Shown here: positions 1 through 6,197 of the stretch, piece after piece
Numbering within the stretch: position 1 is the stretch's first letter
Layout: the number at the start of each line of letters is the position of its first letter
Source: Fibrobacter sp.
GTDB lineage: Bacteria > Fibrobacterota > Fibrobacteria > Fibrobacterales > Fibrobacteraceae
NCBI GenBank assembly: GCA_012515825.1
Contig: JAAYXQ010000128.1
Location: 1 to 10,307 of the forward strand
Reading direction: 5' to 3'
Length of the DNA stretch: 10,307 bases
Program-made: the position numbers and the translations under genes
The notes under the pieces: model-generated
The model's database searches: none
The model's input: the letters and a program-made list of their open reading frames with translations, nothing else
Told to the model about the DNA's origin: nothing

Positions 1-785
1 ACATCCATTTCAGCAGATGGTTCGGTAAACGGGAAAAAACTGGGGCGGAATCTTGTCTTTACACCAGAGCCAAAAAGCTTATTCATAAATACTTGAAGAA
101 CGCCTTTCAATTGAGCAAAAGTAATGTTTTCATCAACGACAAGACCTTCACATTGTTGGAACATTGGTGCATGTGTAGCATCGCTATCTACTCTAAAAAC
201 ATGACCTGGAGCAATCATACGAAACGGAGGTTTGTGCGTTTCCATATAATGAATTTGAGTTCCAGACGTATGGGTTCGAAGCATCACCTTGTCTGCAAGA
301 TAAAACGTGTCTTGCATATCGCGACTTGGATGATCTGGAGGCGTATTCAAAGCTTCAAAGTTGTACCAATCGGTTTCAATATCACGACCAAAATCAACTT
401 CAAATCCCATATGAGCAAAAAAGTCTATGATCTCTTCTCTAACATCATACAGAGGATGAGTACTACCAGCAGGAATTCCATTTTCTGGAAGCGAAATATC
501 AACAAATCCACTCGCTAGTTTTTTTTGCAAAGCAGCTTCAGCAGCAACCAAAAGAGCGTTTTCTATTGATTCAGATACAAATTCTTTTAGCTCGTTAACT
601 TTTTTACCGTAAGCAGGGCGTTCTTCTGCAGGAAGTGCCCCCATTTGTTTTAGTAGATCGGTAACTAAGCCTTTTTTACCGAGGTACTTGACACGAATAG
701 CATCCACTTCTTCTTTAGAAGTTAAAACTAAAGAGGCTAATTCGGCTTCAAAATCTTGTTTTAGTTTAGAAATACTTTCACTCAT
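1..785 (-). CDS. pheS: Phenylalanyl-tRNA synthetase alpha subunit, N-terminal 261 codons (3' end outside window)
   Basis: This subunit of the cytoplasmic (alphabeta)2 enzyme charges tRNA-Phe with phenylalanine. The reverse-strand translation starts MSESISKLKQ at ATG 783-785. It has a charged helical N-terminal arm (about residues 1-90) that in this family forms the tRNA-binding coiled coil. The class II catalytic core follows: the motif 1 region at about 108-150 (HPLYDVREEI), THTS at 171-174, motif 2 at about 187-216 (FRMIAPGHVFR, then EGLVVDE), and the family signature FPFTEPSAE at 251-259. The family is usually about 330-350 residues, so motif 3 and the stop lie beyond the left edge; pheT would be expected further out but cannot be seen. 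The start is preceded by GTAGGTATT, a weak ribosome site. The stop of the MORN-repeat gene lies only 24 bp upstream on the same strand, so co-transcription is likely. Identification is confident. Confidence 0.96.
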   Translation of the reverse strand, partial: MSESISKLKQDFEAELASLVLTSKEEVDAIRVKYLGKKGLVTDLLKQMGALPAEERPAYGKKVNELKEFVSESIENALLVAAEAALQKKLASGFVDISLPENGIPAGSTHPLYDVREEIIDFFAHMGFEVDFGRDIETDWYNFEALNTPPDHPSRDMQDTFYLADKVMLRTHTSGTQIHYMETHKPPFRMIAPGHVFRVDSDATHAPMFQQCEGLVVDENITFAQLKGVLQVFMNKLFGSGVKTRFRPSFFPFTEPSAEMD

Positions 786-809
786 AATACCTACAATTTT
801 AGAAATTTT

Positions 810-1994
810 TTAGTCATCATTTAGCAAATGCATGATCACAGGCTTATTTTTCCCAAATAGTTCTTTATGCATATACAATTTTCCAGTAGAATCATAGCTC
901 AATTGATGGCCATAGCGTTCTCCATTTAAGAAATGAAGACTATCCATCAAAATTCCTGAAGCATACCAATTGCGCCATAACCCATTTCTTTTTCCTTCTT
1001 TCCAGAATCCTTCGCTAGCAAGTCCACCGCCTAAACTATCTGGATAAAAACTGCGACTTTCCTTGATAACGCCATCTTTCCATACTTCTTCAAAGCGCAA
1101 ATCACTTTTTTCTTTATAATAATAAAGCTTGCCATCAAGACGATTTTTAACAAACGTGGATTCTGCACATGTCAGTCGAGCATCTCCAGATGGACAAAAA
1201 CCAAAAGCGGTTCCAGTTCCATTATGAAAACGGCTTTCACGAATTAAAACTTCAGAGGTATCATACCAAGCCCAGATAGAATCTCGAACATCTTGCTTCC
1301 AATATTCCCTTTTCCAAAGGCGACCATTTGCCCGATAAATATTTAGAGGCCCATTCAACTGACCATTGCGATAACGATACTTTAACTGTAATAAACCACT
1401 TGGGTAATACTGTGTAGCTTCCCCTTCCTTTATTCCAAATCGACAATTCCACTTCCACTGAGGTTTTCCATCTGCATAATAATGTTTTTTAAATCCTTCC
1501 GCCTCTGCCAGATGGCAGGAATTTTCTTCTTCAAGGACGCCATTAGAATACCATTTTTGCCATAACCCTACTGCGGAGTCATTTTGATAGTATTCAATCC
1601 ATGCTGGATTTCGATTATAAAAAAAGCCTTCCCAAGTCCCCACTTTTTTGTCGTTTTTATAAAAGCGGCGAGACTCCACTTTTTTATTATCAAAAAAAGT
1701 TTCCCATTTCCCCTCTTTTTTTCCCTTTTTATAATACCCAACTCCAGCCACATCCCCAAAAACCGTCCAGCGCTTAAATCGGCCATGCGGTTCATTTTTT
1801 TTATAGGGGATTTCTAATTCTTTAATGCCATTACTATACCATTCATTTCTTTTTAAGATTTCTCCATTAGGATATACCCAAAAGGAAGTCTTTTTATAGC
1901 CGTTAGGGTGTATTGCAAAGACTTTTTCTTCGGCTCGTTCAAAGCAACCGCTAAAAAAAAACGTCAAAAACAGCAAAAAAATGATTTTTCTCAT
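810..1994 (-). CDS. MORN-type (YwqK-like) repeat lipoprotein, 394 aa
   Basis: The translation begins MRKIIFLLFL and reaches a lipobox FSGC with the lipidated Cys at residue 17, so an exported, membrane-anchored lipoprotein is expected. The rest is built almost entirely of about a dozen degenerate repeats of roughly 23 residues with the pattern G-x-W-x-x-(W/Y/F)-(Y/F)-x-N/S-G, for example GLWQKWYSNG and GLWRNWYASG. This is the MORN_2 / COG2849 pattern, often database-labelled 'toxin-antitoxin YwqK family antitoxin'; no toxin partner is seen here, so that label is not adopted. Repeats of this kind form beta-hairpin scaffolds; the ligand is unknown. ATG at 1992-1994 was chosen because it starts exactly at the signal peptide; an in-frame TTG at 2022-2024 would add ten residues before it. 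No Shine-Dalgarno sequence precedes the ATG. It is divergent from the gene at 2029 and probably co-transcribed with pheS. Confidence 0.87.
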   Translation of the reverse strand: MRKIIFLLFLTFFFSGCFERAEEKVFAIHPNGYKKTSFWVYPNGEILKRNEWYSNGIKELEIPYKKNEPHGRFKRWTVFGDVAGVGYYKKGKKEGKWETFFDNKKVESRRFYKNDKKVGTWEGFFYNRNPAWIEYYQNDSAVGLWQKWYSNGVLEEENSCHLAEAEGFKKHYYADGKPQWKWNCRFGIKEGEATQYYPSGLLQLKYRYRNGQLNGPLNIYRANGRLWKREYWKQDVRDSIWAWYDTSEVLIRESRFHNGTGTAFGFCPSGDARLTCAESTFVKNRLDGKLYYYKEKSDLRFEEVWKDGVIKESRSFYPDSLGGGLASEGFWKEGKRNGLWRNWYASGILMDSLHFLNGERYGHQLSYDSTGKLYMHKELFGKNKPVIMHLLNDD

Positions 1995-2028
1995 ATGTAT
2001 AAGGTAGAAAAAAGGTAATTTCAAAAAT

Positions 2029-2817
2029 ATGAATACTACTGAATCTCAAAGCATTCAAAACATTCTAAAGAAAAAGATTAAAACGCCTTTAATTTGGATC
2101 GTGATCGTTATCACAATCGGGTTAACTTCACTATTTTACGTCTCTCAAGAACAACAGGCGGTGGTATATAATCGTTATGTTGAAAATCTTTCAGAGTACA
2201 AGTTTTTAGAAACGCGCCTCATGCGCTCGCTTGAAAAAACAAGAGTTGGGTCGATAGAAGATTCTACTAAAACAGCCACTCAAATTATGAGCTTGCGAGA
2301 AATAGCCATTTCTATTTCTTCTTCGATCGAGAACTTCCGACTTCAAGGAGAATGGATGCCACCATCTTCTGACGTCATCCTTTTTGAAAGAGAAATCTTT
2401 GGAAAAACTGGGGCTATGCGCCAGTATCTTGCTAGACGGAATAATTGGTCTAGAGAAGTTAAAATAATCAACGATACTTTGTATAAAATACCAGAAATAG
2501 AAACAGGAATATTGTTAAGCTGTCTTGATTCAGCAAGGCTTGGTTATACTCCTTCTCTTCCTGAAACCTTAAGAATCTCGCCTGAGATTATCGCTAACAT
2601 CAAAGACCTTCTGGCTGAAAACGATGATTTATTTATTTTGTGGAACCGCTTTGACAATGATAACGCCTTAATATTCAGTGAAAACTTATTACAAGCTTTT
2701 AAAATCAAATCCATTAACGATGAAATATTCAAATCTAGAGTACCTCAGGTTTTCTATTTCCTCTCTATTATTCTTTTATTATCTACATTGTTCTTTGTTT
2801 TCCGTTCAAAAACATAA
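2029..2817 (+). CDS. Unrecognised two-TM membrane protein with about 200-residue extracytoplasmic domain
   Basis: I do not recognise this 262-residue protein. A basic N-terminus (KKKIK at 14-18) leads into a membrane segment at about 20-38 (IWIVIVITIGLTS), then about 200 hydrophilic, helix-prone residues (39-238), then a second membrane segment at about 239-258 (FYFLSIILLLSTLFFVF) and a short basic tail RSKT. The positive-inside rule puts the middle outside the cytoplasm. The shape resembles the sensor half of a chemoreceptor or histidine kinase (TM, helical bundle, TM), but no HAMP, methyl-accepting or kinase domain follows, so a partner would be needed for signalling; that is inference. ATG 2029-2031 has an AAAGG about 13 bases upstream, longer than the usual spacing. 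The gene ends 14 bp before the next one, which has the same topology, and the two probably form an operon. Confidence 0.8.
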   Translation: MNTTESQSIQNILKKKIKTPLIWIVIVITIGLTSLFYVSQEQQAVVYNRYVENLSEYKFLETRLMRSLEKTRVGSIEDSTKTATQIMSLREIAISISSSIENFRLQGEWMPPSSDVILFEREIFGKTGAMRQYLARRNNWSREVKIINDTLYKIPEIETGILLSCLDSARLGYTPSLPETLRISPEIIANIKDLLAENDDLFILWNRFDNDNALIFSENLLQAFKIKSINDEIFKSRVPQVFYFLSIILLLSTLFFVFRSKT

Positions 2818-2820
2818 AAT

Positions 2821-2824
2821 AAGG
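2821..2824 (+). promoter_or_regulatory. Shine-Dalgarno sequence for the gene at 2832
   Basis: AAGG (within TAAGG) lies seven bases before ATG 2832-2834. It is one of only two well-spaced ribosome sites in the window and supports this start codon and an operon-internal gene. Confidence 0.6.
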
Positions 2825-2831
2825 TTAGATA

Positions 2832-3383
2832 ATGGCTCCTAGACGAAAATCCTATAAGCAAATTTCCGCTTTAAATTTAGCCATTTTTTCCACGTTTATA
2901 ATGGTTTGGCTTTTTGGATATATGAAGCCGATTTTCAGTAGTTTATTTGAAGAAGATGATCTGTTTTATGGAACGGTAAGCTTTATTGCGATCCCAAGCG
3001 TGTTTGGAAATTCCAATATTCCTTTTTTAGACAAACAGATGTTTAACATCAATAATGATAAAAACGCTAATTTTCATTTGTATTTATCTCGGCAACAAAA
3101 AATAGAAATGCAAGAGTGGTTCAGGTGGTGGGATGCAGAAGAACAAATGCCCATAGCTTTAGAAATCAAAGCGGCCCGAATCAATAAAAGCACCTGGATT
3201 GTGAAAGAACTAAACACTTTTGATGGTTCGATATCAAAAGAAGTATTAGACGACTACCACTTACGGATCGCATTTTGGGGCTTATTTATTGAAACTATTT
3301 TGTTATTCACCTCAATACACTTTATACGTTTTTTCCTAAAACAAAAGCCCTCTATAGAGCCCCCTATTCCTAATAACTCCTAA
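2832..3383 (+). CDS. Unrecognised two-TM membrane protein, 183 aa
   Basis: No family is recognised. The basic start MAPRRKSYKQ precedes a membrane segment at about 12-31 (LNLAIFSTFIMVWLFGY), then an extracytoplasmic region of about 110 residues (32-144), and a second membrane segment at about 145-168 (RIAFWGLFIETILLFTS) followed by a basic, proline-rich cytoplasmic tail (KQKPSIEPPIP). The middle contains an aromatic cluster EWFRWW at 95-100. Topology matches the preceding protein, and the 14 bp gap with a good Shine-Dalgarno sequence implies co-translation from one mRNA. A complex of the two is a reasonable guess but nothing in the sequence proves it. The exported esterase gene starts 34 bp later and may belong to the same transcript. 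Confidence 0.78.
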   Translation: MAPRRKSYKQISALNLAIFSTFIMVWLFGYMKPIFSSLFEEDDLFYGTVSFIAIPSVFGNSNIPFLDKQMFNINNDKNANFHLYLSRQQKIEMQEWFRWWDAEEQMPIALEIKAARINKSTWIVKELNTFDGSISKEVLDDYHLRIAFWGLFIETILLFTSIHFIRFFLKQKPSIEPPIPNNS

Positions 3384-3417
3384 AAGATTTTCTAAACTGT
3401 TCAGAGTTCTTTTTCAA

Positions 3418-4125
3418 ATGAAAGCAGTGTTCTTTTTTTTCTTTTTCTTAACTCAAGTTTTTGCTTTAAAAGACTCTCTAATCATAATGGAAAAGGATTT
3501 TAATAGTCCCGCAGGCGTATGGTTTTCAACACCCAAAAAACAAAATTCTCCTTCTGTGATTATTTGGTTTCATGGAGGGATGCAAAGCTCTAAATGTCAA
3601 AAAGGGCTCGTGGCTGGCCAAGGTTTATTTGAGCTTTTAGAAGATCCAAATGTGATTATAGCTAGCCCATCTGCCTGTTTAGATAAACACTGGCTTTCTC
3701 CTACTTTAATCAAGATTACAGATAAATTAATCGACTCATTAGAACATCATTTTAATATTCTCATTAAAGAAGTTAATCTAGTAGGAGTCTCTGACGGGGC
3801 CCTTGGAGTCTTCGCTTATTCTATGAACGGGAAACGAGCCATTCTTTCTAGACTGTTAATTAGTTCTAATTTATCTATTGTCGGAGACCCCAAAGTATTT
3901 GCTCAAAATACCAGACTTCGCTCAGGGGCATGGTTTTTTATGCAAGGCGGTCAAGATCGACTTTATCCAGCCTCTCATGTCTTACCTTGGCTTAATTCTT
4001 TTTGTGAATCCATTGGTTCTTCTTGTAACGTTTTTTTTGACTCCAAAGGAGAACACGACTGGAGTTATTGGACTCAAAAGCACCCGAAACGAATTCAGCA
4101 GTTCAAGCACCCTAAATTACCTTGA
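3418..4125 (+). CDS. Exported alpha/beta-hydrolase, esterase/PHB-depolymerase-like, 235 aa
   Basis: The protein begins with a very phenylalanine-rich signal peptide (MKAVFFFFFFLTQVFA, predicted cleavage after Ala16), so it acts outside the cytoplasm. The alpha/beta-hydrolase layout is clear: strand plus oxyanion-hole HGG at 52-54 (VIIWFHGG), nucleophile elbow GVSDG with Ser125, acid Asp180 in GGQDRLYP, and His213 in GEHDWSYW. The general layout resembles the small polyhydroxybutyrate-depolymerase/feruloyl-esterase-like families, but the substrate cannot be read from the sequence; a carbohydrate-ester or lipid-ester substrate is possible. Cysteines at 60, 87, 196 and 203 could form disulfides. 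No good Shine-Dalgarno sequence precedes ATG 3418-3420; the signal peptide decides the start. The stop codon is embedded in a TTGACA hexamer that probably drives the tRNA gene downstream. Confidence 0.83.
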   Translation: MKAVFFFFFFLTQVFALKDSLIIMEKDFNSPAGVWFSTPKKQNSPSVIIWFHGGMQSSKCQKGLVAGQGLFELLEDPNVIIASPSACLDKHWLSPTLIKITDKLIDSLEHHFNILIKEVNLVGVSDGALGVFAYSMNGKRAILSRLLISSNLSIVGDPKVFAQNTRLRSGAWFFMQGGQDRLYPASHVLPWLNSFCESIGSSCNVFFDSKGEHDWSYWTQKHPKRIQQFKHPKLP

Positions 4126-4150
4126 CAAAGCCTTTCTTTTTTTCAAGATT
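4122..4150 (+). promoter_or_regulatory. Probable sigma-70-type promoter for tRNA-Leu
   Basis: A perfect TTGACA lies at 4122-4127, overlapping the TGA stop of the esterase gene. A weak -10 candidate (AAGATT, 4145-4150) sits 17 bases further on. Initiation would fall about 4156-4159, just before the mature tRNA 5' end at 4162. The -10 matches only half of TATAAT, so the call rests mainly on the -35 and geometry. Confidence 0.5.
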
Positions 4151-4161
4151 TGAACAAAAAT

Positions 4162-4245
4162 GCGGATGTGGTGGAATTGGTAGACACGCTAGATTCAGAT
4201 TCTAGTGTTCGCAAGGACATGGAGGTTCAAGTCCTCTCATCCGCA
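4162..4245 (+). tRNA. tRNA-Leu (anticodon CAG), reads CUG
   Basis: The sequence folds as a class II tRNA. The acceptor stem GCGGATG (4162-4168) pairs with CATCCGC (4238-4244), followed by discriminator A4245. The D-arm contains GGAATTGGTAGACAC. The anticodon stem CTAGA/TCTAG encloses loop TTCAGAT with anticodon CAG at 4196-4198. The long variable arm (TGTTC GCAA GGACA) is typical of tRNA-Leu. The T-arm is GGAGG TTCAAGT CCTCT. CCA is not encoded, so it must be added by CCA-adding enzyme. An intrinsic terminator starts a few bases later, so this is a single-tRNA transcript. Confidence 0.97.
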
Positions 4246-4247
4246 CT

Positions 4248-4281
4248 AAAAAGACTAGCTACACAAGTTAGTCTTTTTTTT
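4248..4281 (+). terminator. Intrinsic terminator of tRNA-Leu
   Basis: AAAAGACTAGCT (ending 4260) pairs with AGTTAGTCTTTT around a five-base ACACA loop, with one G-T pair, and runs into eight Ts (4274-4281). It directly follows the tRNA, so it should end that transcript. The next start codon is only 15 bases beyond the T tract. Confidence 0.85.
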
Positions 4282-4296
4282 ACTATCGTTATTATT

Positions 4297-4710
4297 ATGA
4301 GAAAAATATTATTCGTTCTTTTTCTTTCTTTTCTTCTGGGCTGCGCTGAAGATGTCTTTCAGGAGTGCCAAAGCATTTCTATTGAGGAAATGCGTAAAAT
4401 TCCCGCAGAAGGAGCCACAGCGAGATCATGCTATACTCTAACTGGAGATATAACATACCAATACGATCAAAATCTCTGCCAAAGAAAGCCATGCTTCTTT
4501 TTATACGAAATAGATTCTAAAGAAAAACGATTAAACACTTTTATTTATTTATCAGATTCCTTAAATTCTGGAATTCTTCCCAATTGGAAAGACACCTCTA
4601 ATCACGAAATTACGAGAATCACTGGTTACTATTATCCAAACAGAATACCCTCCACGACTCCTTTAACTCCAGATAGTCAAGAAGCTTTTTTTGTAATGGA
4701 CATCGAATAA
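4297..4710 (+). CDS. Small cysteine-containing lipoprotein of unknown function, 137 aa
   Basis: The translation begins MRKILFVLFLSF and has lipobox LLGC with the lipidated Cys at residue 16, so it is an exported lipoprotein. Four further cysteines (24, 45, 61, 66; the last two in CQRKPC) could make two disulfides in the periplasm or on the surface. The remainder, about 110 residues, is beta-rich by eye (YTLTGDITYQY, FFLYEID, ITGYYYP), loosely like a small OB-type barrel, but I do not recognise a family. An upstream in-frame ATG at 4150 would read through the tRNA gene, so ATG 4297-4299, which begins the signal peptide, is chosen. There is no Shine-Dalgarno sequence. The stop TAA shares its last A with the ATG of the acetyltransferase gene. 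Confidence 0.82.
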   Translation: MRKILFVLFLSFLLGCAEDVFQECQSISIEEMRKIPAEGATARSCYTLTGDITYQYDQNLCQRKPCFFLYEIDSKEKRLNTFIYLSDSLNSGILPNWKDTSNHEITRITGYYYPNRIPSTTPLTPDSQEAFFVMDIE

Positions 4711-5264
4711 TGCCCATAATTGAAGGAAATAGAATTGTTCTAGAACCTATTGAAGAAAAGCATGCTGAAATTTTTTTAAGAGAGGTGAATTCTTCTCGTT
4801 CTTTTTTAGATGCAAAACTTCCTTGGGTTAGAGCCATGAACACTATTGAAGACGCTCTTCGATTTATTGATTCCTATACATTACAAAGCGAAATGGATAA
4901 TGGAGGTCTATGGGGACTTTTTGAAAAAGAGAATCGAACCTTTTTAGGCTGTATATGTTTACAATGGATTCAATGGGATAATCTCTCTGCTTCTATAGGT
5001 TATTGGCTTTTAAAATCCCATACAGGAAAAGGTTACGCCACTGAAGCGCTAAAAATGATCTGTTCTTATGCTTTTAACTCATTGAAATTAAACAGATTAG
5101 AAATAGATATTGCAGCAAACAATCTAAAAAGCATTGCTTTAGTAAAACGAGTTGGTTTTCAAGAAGAAGGCTTTTTCAGAGAATACGCCAATCTCCATGG
5201 TATTTTCTTAAATCATCTCCGTTTTTCTCTTCTTTCAACTGATCCGAGCCATTTAAAGCTATAA
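4710..5264 (+). CDS. GNAT N-acetyltransferase, RimJ/RimL type, 184 aa
   Basis: This is a cytoplasmic acetyl-CoA-dependent N-acetyltransferase of the family that includes the ribosomal-protein acetylases RimJ and RimL and many small-molecule acetylases. Residues 4-15 (IEGNRIVLEPIE) form the family's first strand. The acetyl-CoA pyrophosphate loop is at about 103-113 (SHTGKGYATEA, the Q/R-x-x-G-x-G/A motif, with His in place of the common first residue). The second signature is N137/N138, S141, and GF at 149-150 followed by EEGFFREY. Length is normal for the family. The substrate cannot be decided; a ribosomal protein is only one option. Its ATG overlaps the lipoprotein stop codon by one base (TAATG), so it is probably translated by re-initiation. 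Confidence 0.9.
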   Translation: MPIIEGNRIVLEPIEEKHAEIFLREVNSSRSFLDAKLPWVRAMNTIEDALRFIDSYTLQSEMDNGGLWGLFEKENRTFLGCICLQWIQWDNLSASIGYWLLKSHTGKGYATEALKMICSYAFNSLKLNRLEIDIAANNLKSIALVKRVGFQEEGFFREYANLHGIFLNHLRFSLLSTDPSHLKL

Positions 5265-5276
5265 CCACATTTTGCT

Positions 5277-5296
5277 TCGTTTACTTTCGTAAACGA
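5277..5296. promoter_or_regulatory. Hairpin / inverted repeat upstream of the TIGR02147-type gene
   Basis: TCGTTTAC (5277-5284) and GTAAACGA (5289-5296) are perfect inverted repeats around TTTC. No T tract follows on either strand, so it is a poor intrinsic terminator. It starts 12 bases after the acetyltransferase stop and lies 52 bases before ATG 5349, just upstream of a possible -10 (TATACT, 5309-5314). It could therefore be an operator for a DNA-binding protein, possibly the gene's own product. Confidence 0.4.
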
Positions 5297-5348
5297 GTTT
5301 CTATGAATTATACTGTCTTTATTTATTTATAACAGCTATCTTATTAAT

Positions 5349-6197
5349 ATGATTGAAAGCGCAGACATAAAACCTAAAGAACCCGATATTTTGCAATATA
5401 CGAATTATCGTGTTTTTTTGCGCGACTACTATGAGTATAAAAAGAAAACTTCATCGGCTTTCAGTCTTCGATTCTTTGCTGAAAAATCAGGGCTTTCAAG
5501 TCATGCCCATTTAAAACTAGCAATCGACGGTAAACGTAATATCACCAAAAATACAGTTGTGAAATTAATTTCTGGTTTGAACCTCGACGCTAAAAGAGCC
5601 GCTTATTTTGAAAGCCTTGTCTTTTTTAATCAAGCAAAAAATGACAAAGAGAAGCAGATTTATTACGCTCAATTATTAAAAGCAAGCCCTCGTTCTAAAC
5701 TGCGCTCATTAGAAAAAGCCCAATTCCGAATTTTCCGCGAATGGTATCATTCTGTAATTTTAGAAATGACCTCATTAAAAGGATTTAATGCGGCTCCCGA
5801 ATGGATCTCAAAGCATGTAATGGGTGGAGTCTCACCCGTTCAGATAGCGGAATCATTAAAAATTTTGCTCGATCTTGGACTTTTAGTCAAAACAGCGAAC
5901 GGATTTCGTCAAAAAGACCCTCTTTTAACAACTGATGATGAAGTCCAAGATATTTTGGTCAAATTATACCATAATCAAATGTTAAAGCTCGCTTCAACGG
6001 CATTATCGGAACTTTCGGGTGACCAAAGGGACTTTTCAGCCGTTACTTTTGCGATTAAGCGTAAAGATTTCCCCTCTTTAAAAAAACATTTGCAACTTAT
6101 GCGAAAAGAACTATTAGATTTCTCTGCAAGTAACGGAGAAGCTGATGATATTGTTCAAGTCAATATCCAGCTTTTTCCTCTGACCCGAGGAGTGTAA
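5349..6197 (+). CDS. TIGR02147/DUF4423-type putative regulator, 282 aa
   Basis: This belongs to the protein family named TIGR02147, which is strongly expanded in Fibrobacter and also occurs in some Bdellovibrio-like bacteria. The family opening is seen at 15-34 (LQYTNYRVFLRDYYEYKKK). It is followed by a helix-turn-helix-like stretch at about 38-80, with the core FFAEKSGLSSHAHLKLAIDG. A winged-helix-like segment lies at about 150-190 (VQIAESLKILLDLGLL), and the family's characteristic C-terminal end is VNIQLFPLTRGV. A DNA-binding regulatory role is inferred from these helix-turn-helix features; no target is known. There is no signal peptide, so it is cytoplasmic. No Shine-Dalgarno sequence precedes ATG 5349-5351. 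Its stop codon overlaps the ATG of the following CBM-bearing lipoprotein, implying that the two are made together. Confidence 0.88.
   Translation: MIESADIKPKEPDILQYTNYRVFLRDYYEYKKKTSSAFSLRFFAEKSGLSSHAHLKLAIDGKRNITKNTVVKLISGLNLDAKRAAYFESLVFFNQAKNDKEKQIYYAQLLKASPRSKLRSLEKAQFRIFREWYHSVILEMTSLKGFNAAPEWISKHVMGGVSPVQIAESLKILLDLGLLVKTANGFRQKDPLLTTDDEVQDILVKLYHNQMLKLASTALSELSGDQRDFSAVTFAIKRKDFPSLKKHLQLMRKELLDFSASNGEADDIVQVNIQLFPLTRGV
6187..6192 (+). promoter_or_regulatory. Strong Shine-Dalgarno sequence for the lipoprotein at 6197
   Basis: GAGGAG ends four bases before ATG 6197-6199 and lies inside the last codons of the upstream gene. It is the best ribosome site in the window and fixes the overlapping TAATG start. 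Confidence 0.75.

Noticed and set aside
93..518. Plus-strand open frame of 141 codons near the left edge
   Set aside because: It lies wholly antisense to pheS, whose translation is unmistakable; the protein has no recognisable features.
1584..1817. Plus-strand open frame within the MORN-repeat gene
   Set aside because: Antisense shadow; the phenylalanine/isoleucine richness comes from lysine-rich codons on the other strand.
810..1994. Antitoxin role implied by the common database name for YwqK-like repeat proteins
   Set aside because: No toxin gene is adjacent, and the protein is a lipoprotein; the repeats alone do not show an antitoxin function.
1995..2024. TTG start ten codons upstream for the MORN-repeat lipoprotein
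   Set aside because: The ATG at 1992-1994 begins a standard signal peptide; the extra residues would precede it without purpose.
1996..2024. Minus-strand promoter-like TTGAAA, 17 bp, TATACA in the divergent gap
   Set aside because: The match and spacing are good, but transcription would start just inside the coding region, after the ATG of the MORN-repeat gene, so it cannot supply that start codon.
3350..3359. Palindrome CTCTATAGAG near the end of the second two-TM gene
   Set aside because: Ten-base palindrome without loop or T tract, inside coding sequence; likely chance.
4150..4296. Upstream in-frame ATG giving a 186-residue version of the small lipoprotein
   Set aside because: The added 49 residues would be a translation of the tRNA-Leu gene and its terminator, and would bury the signal peptide.
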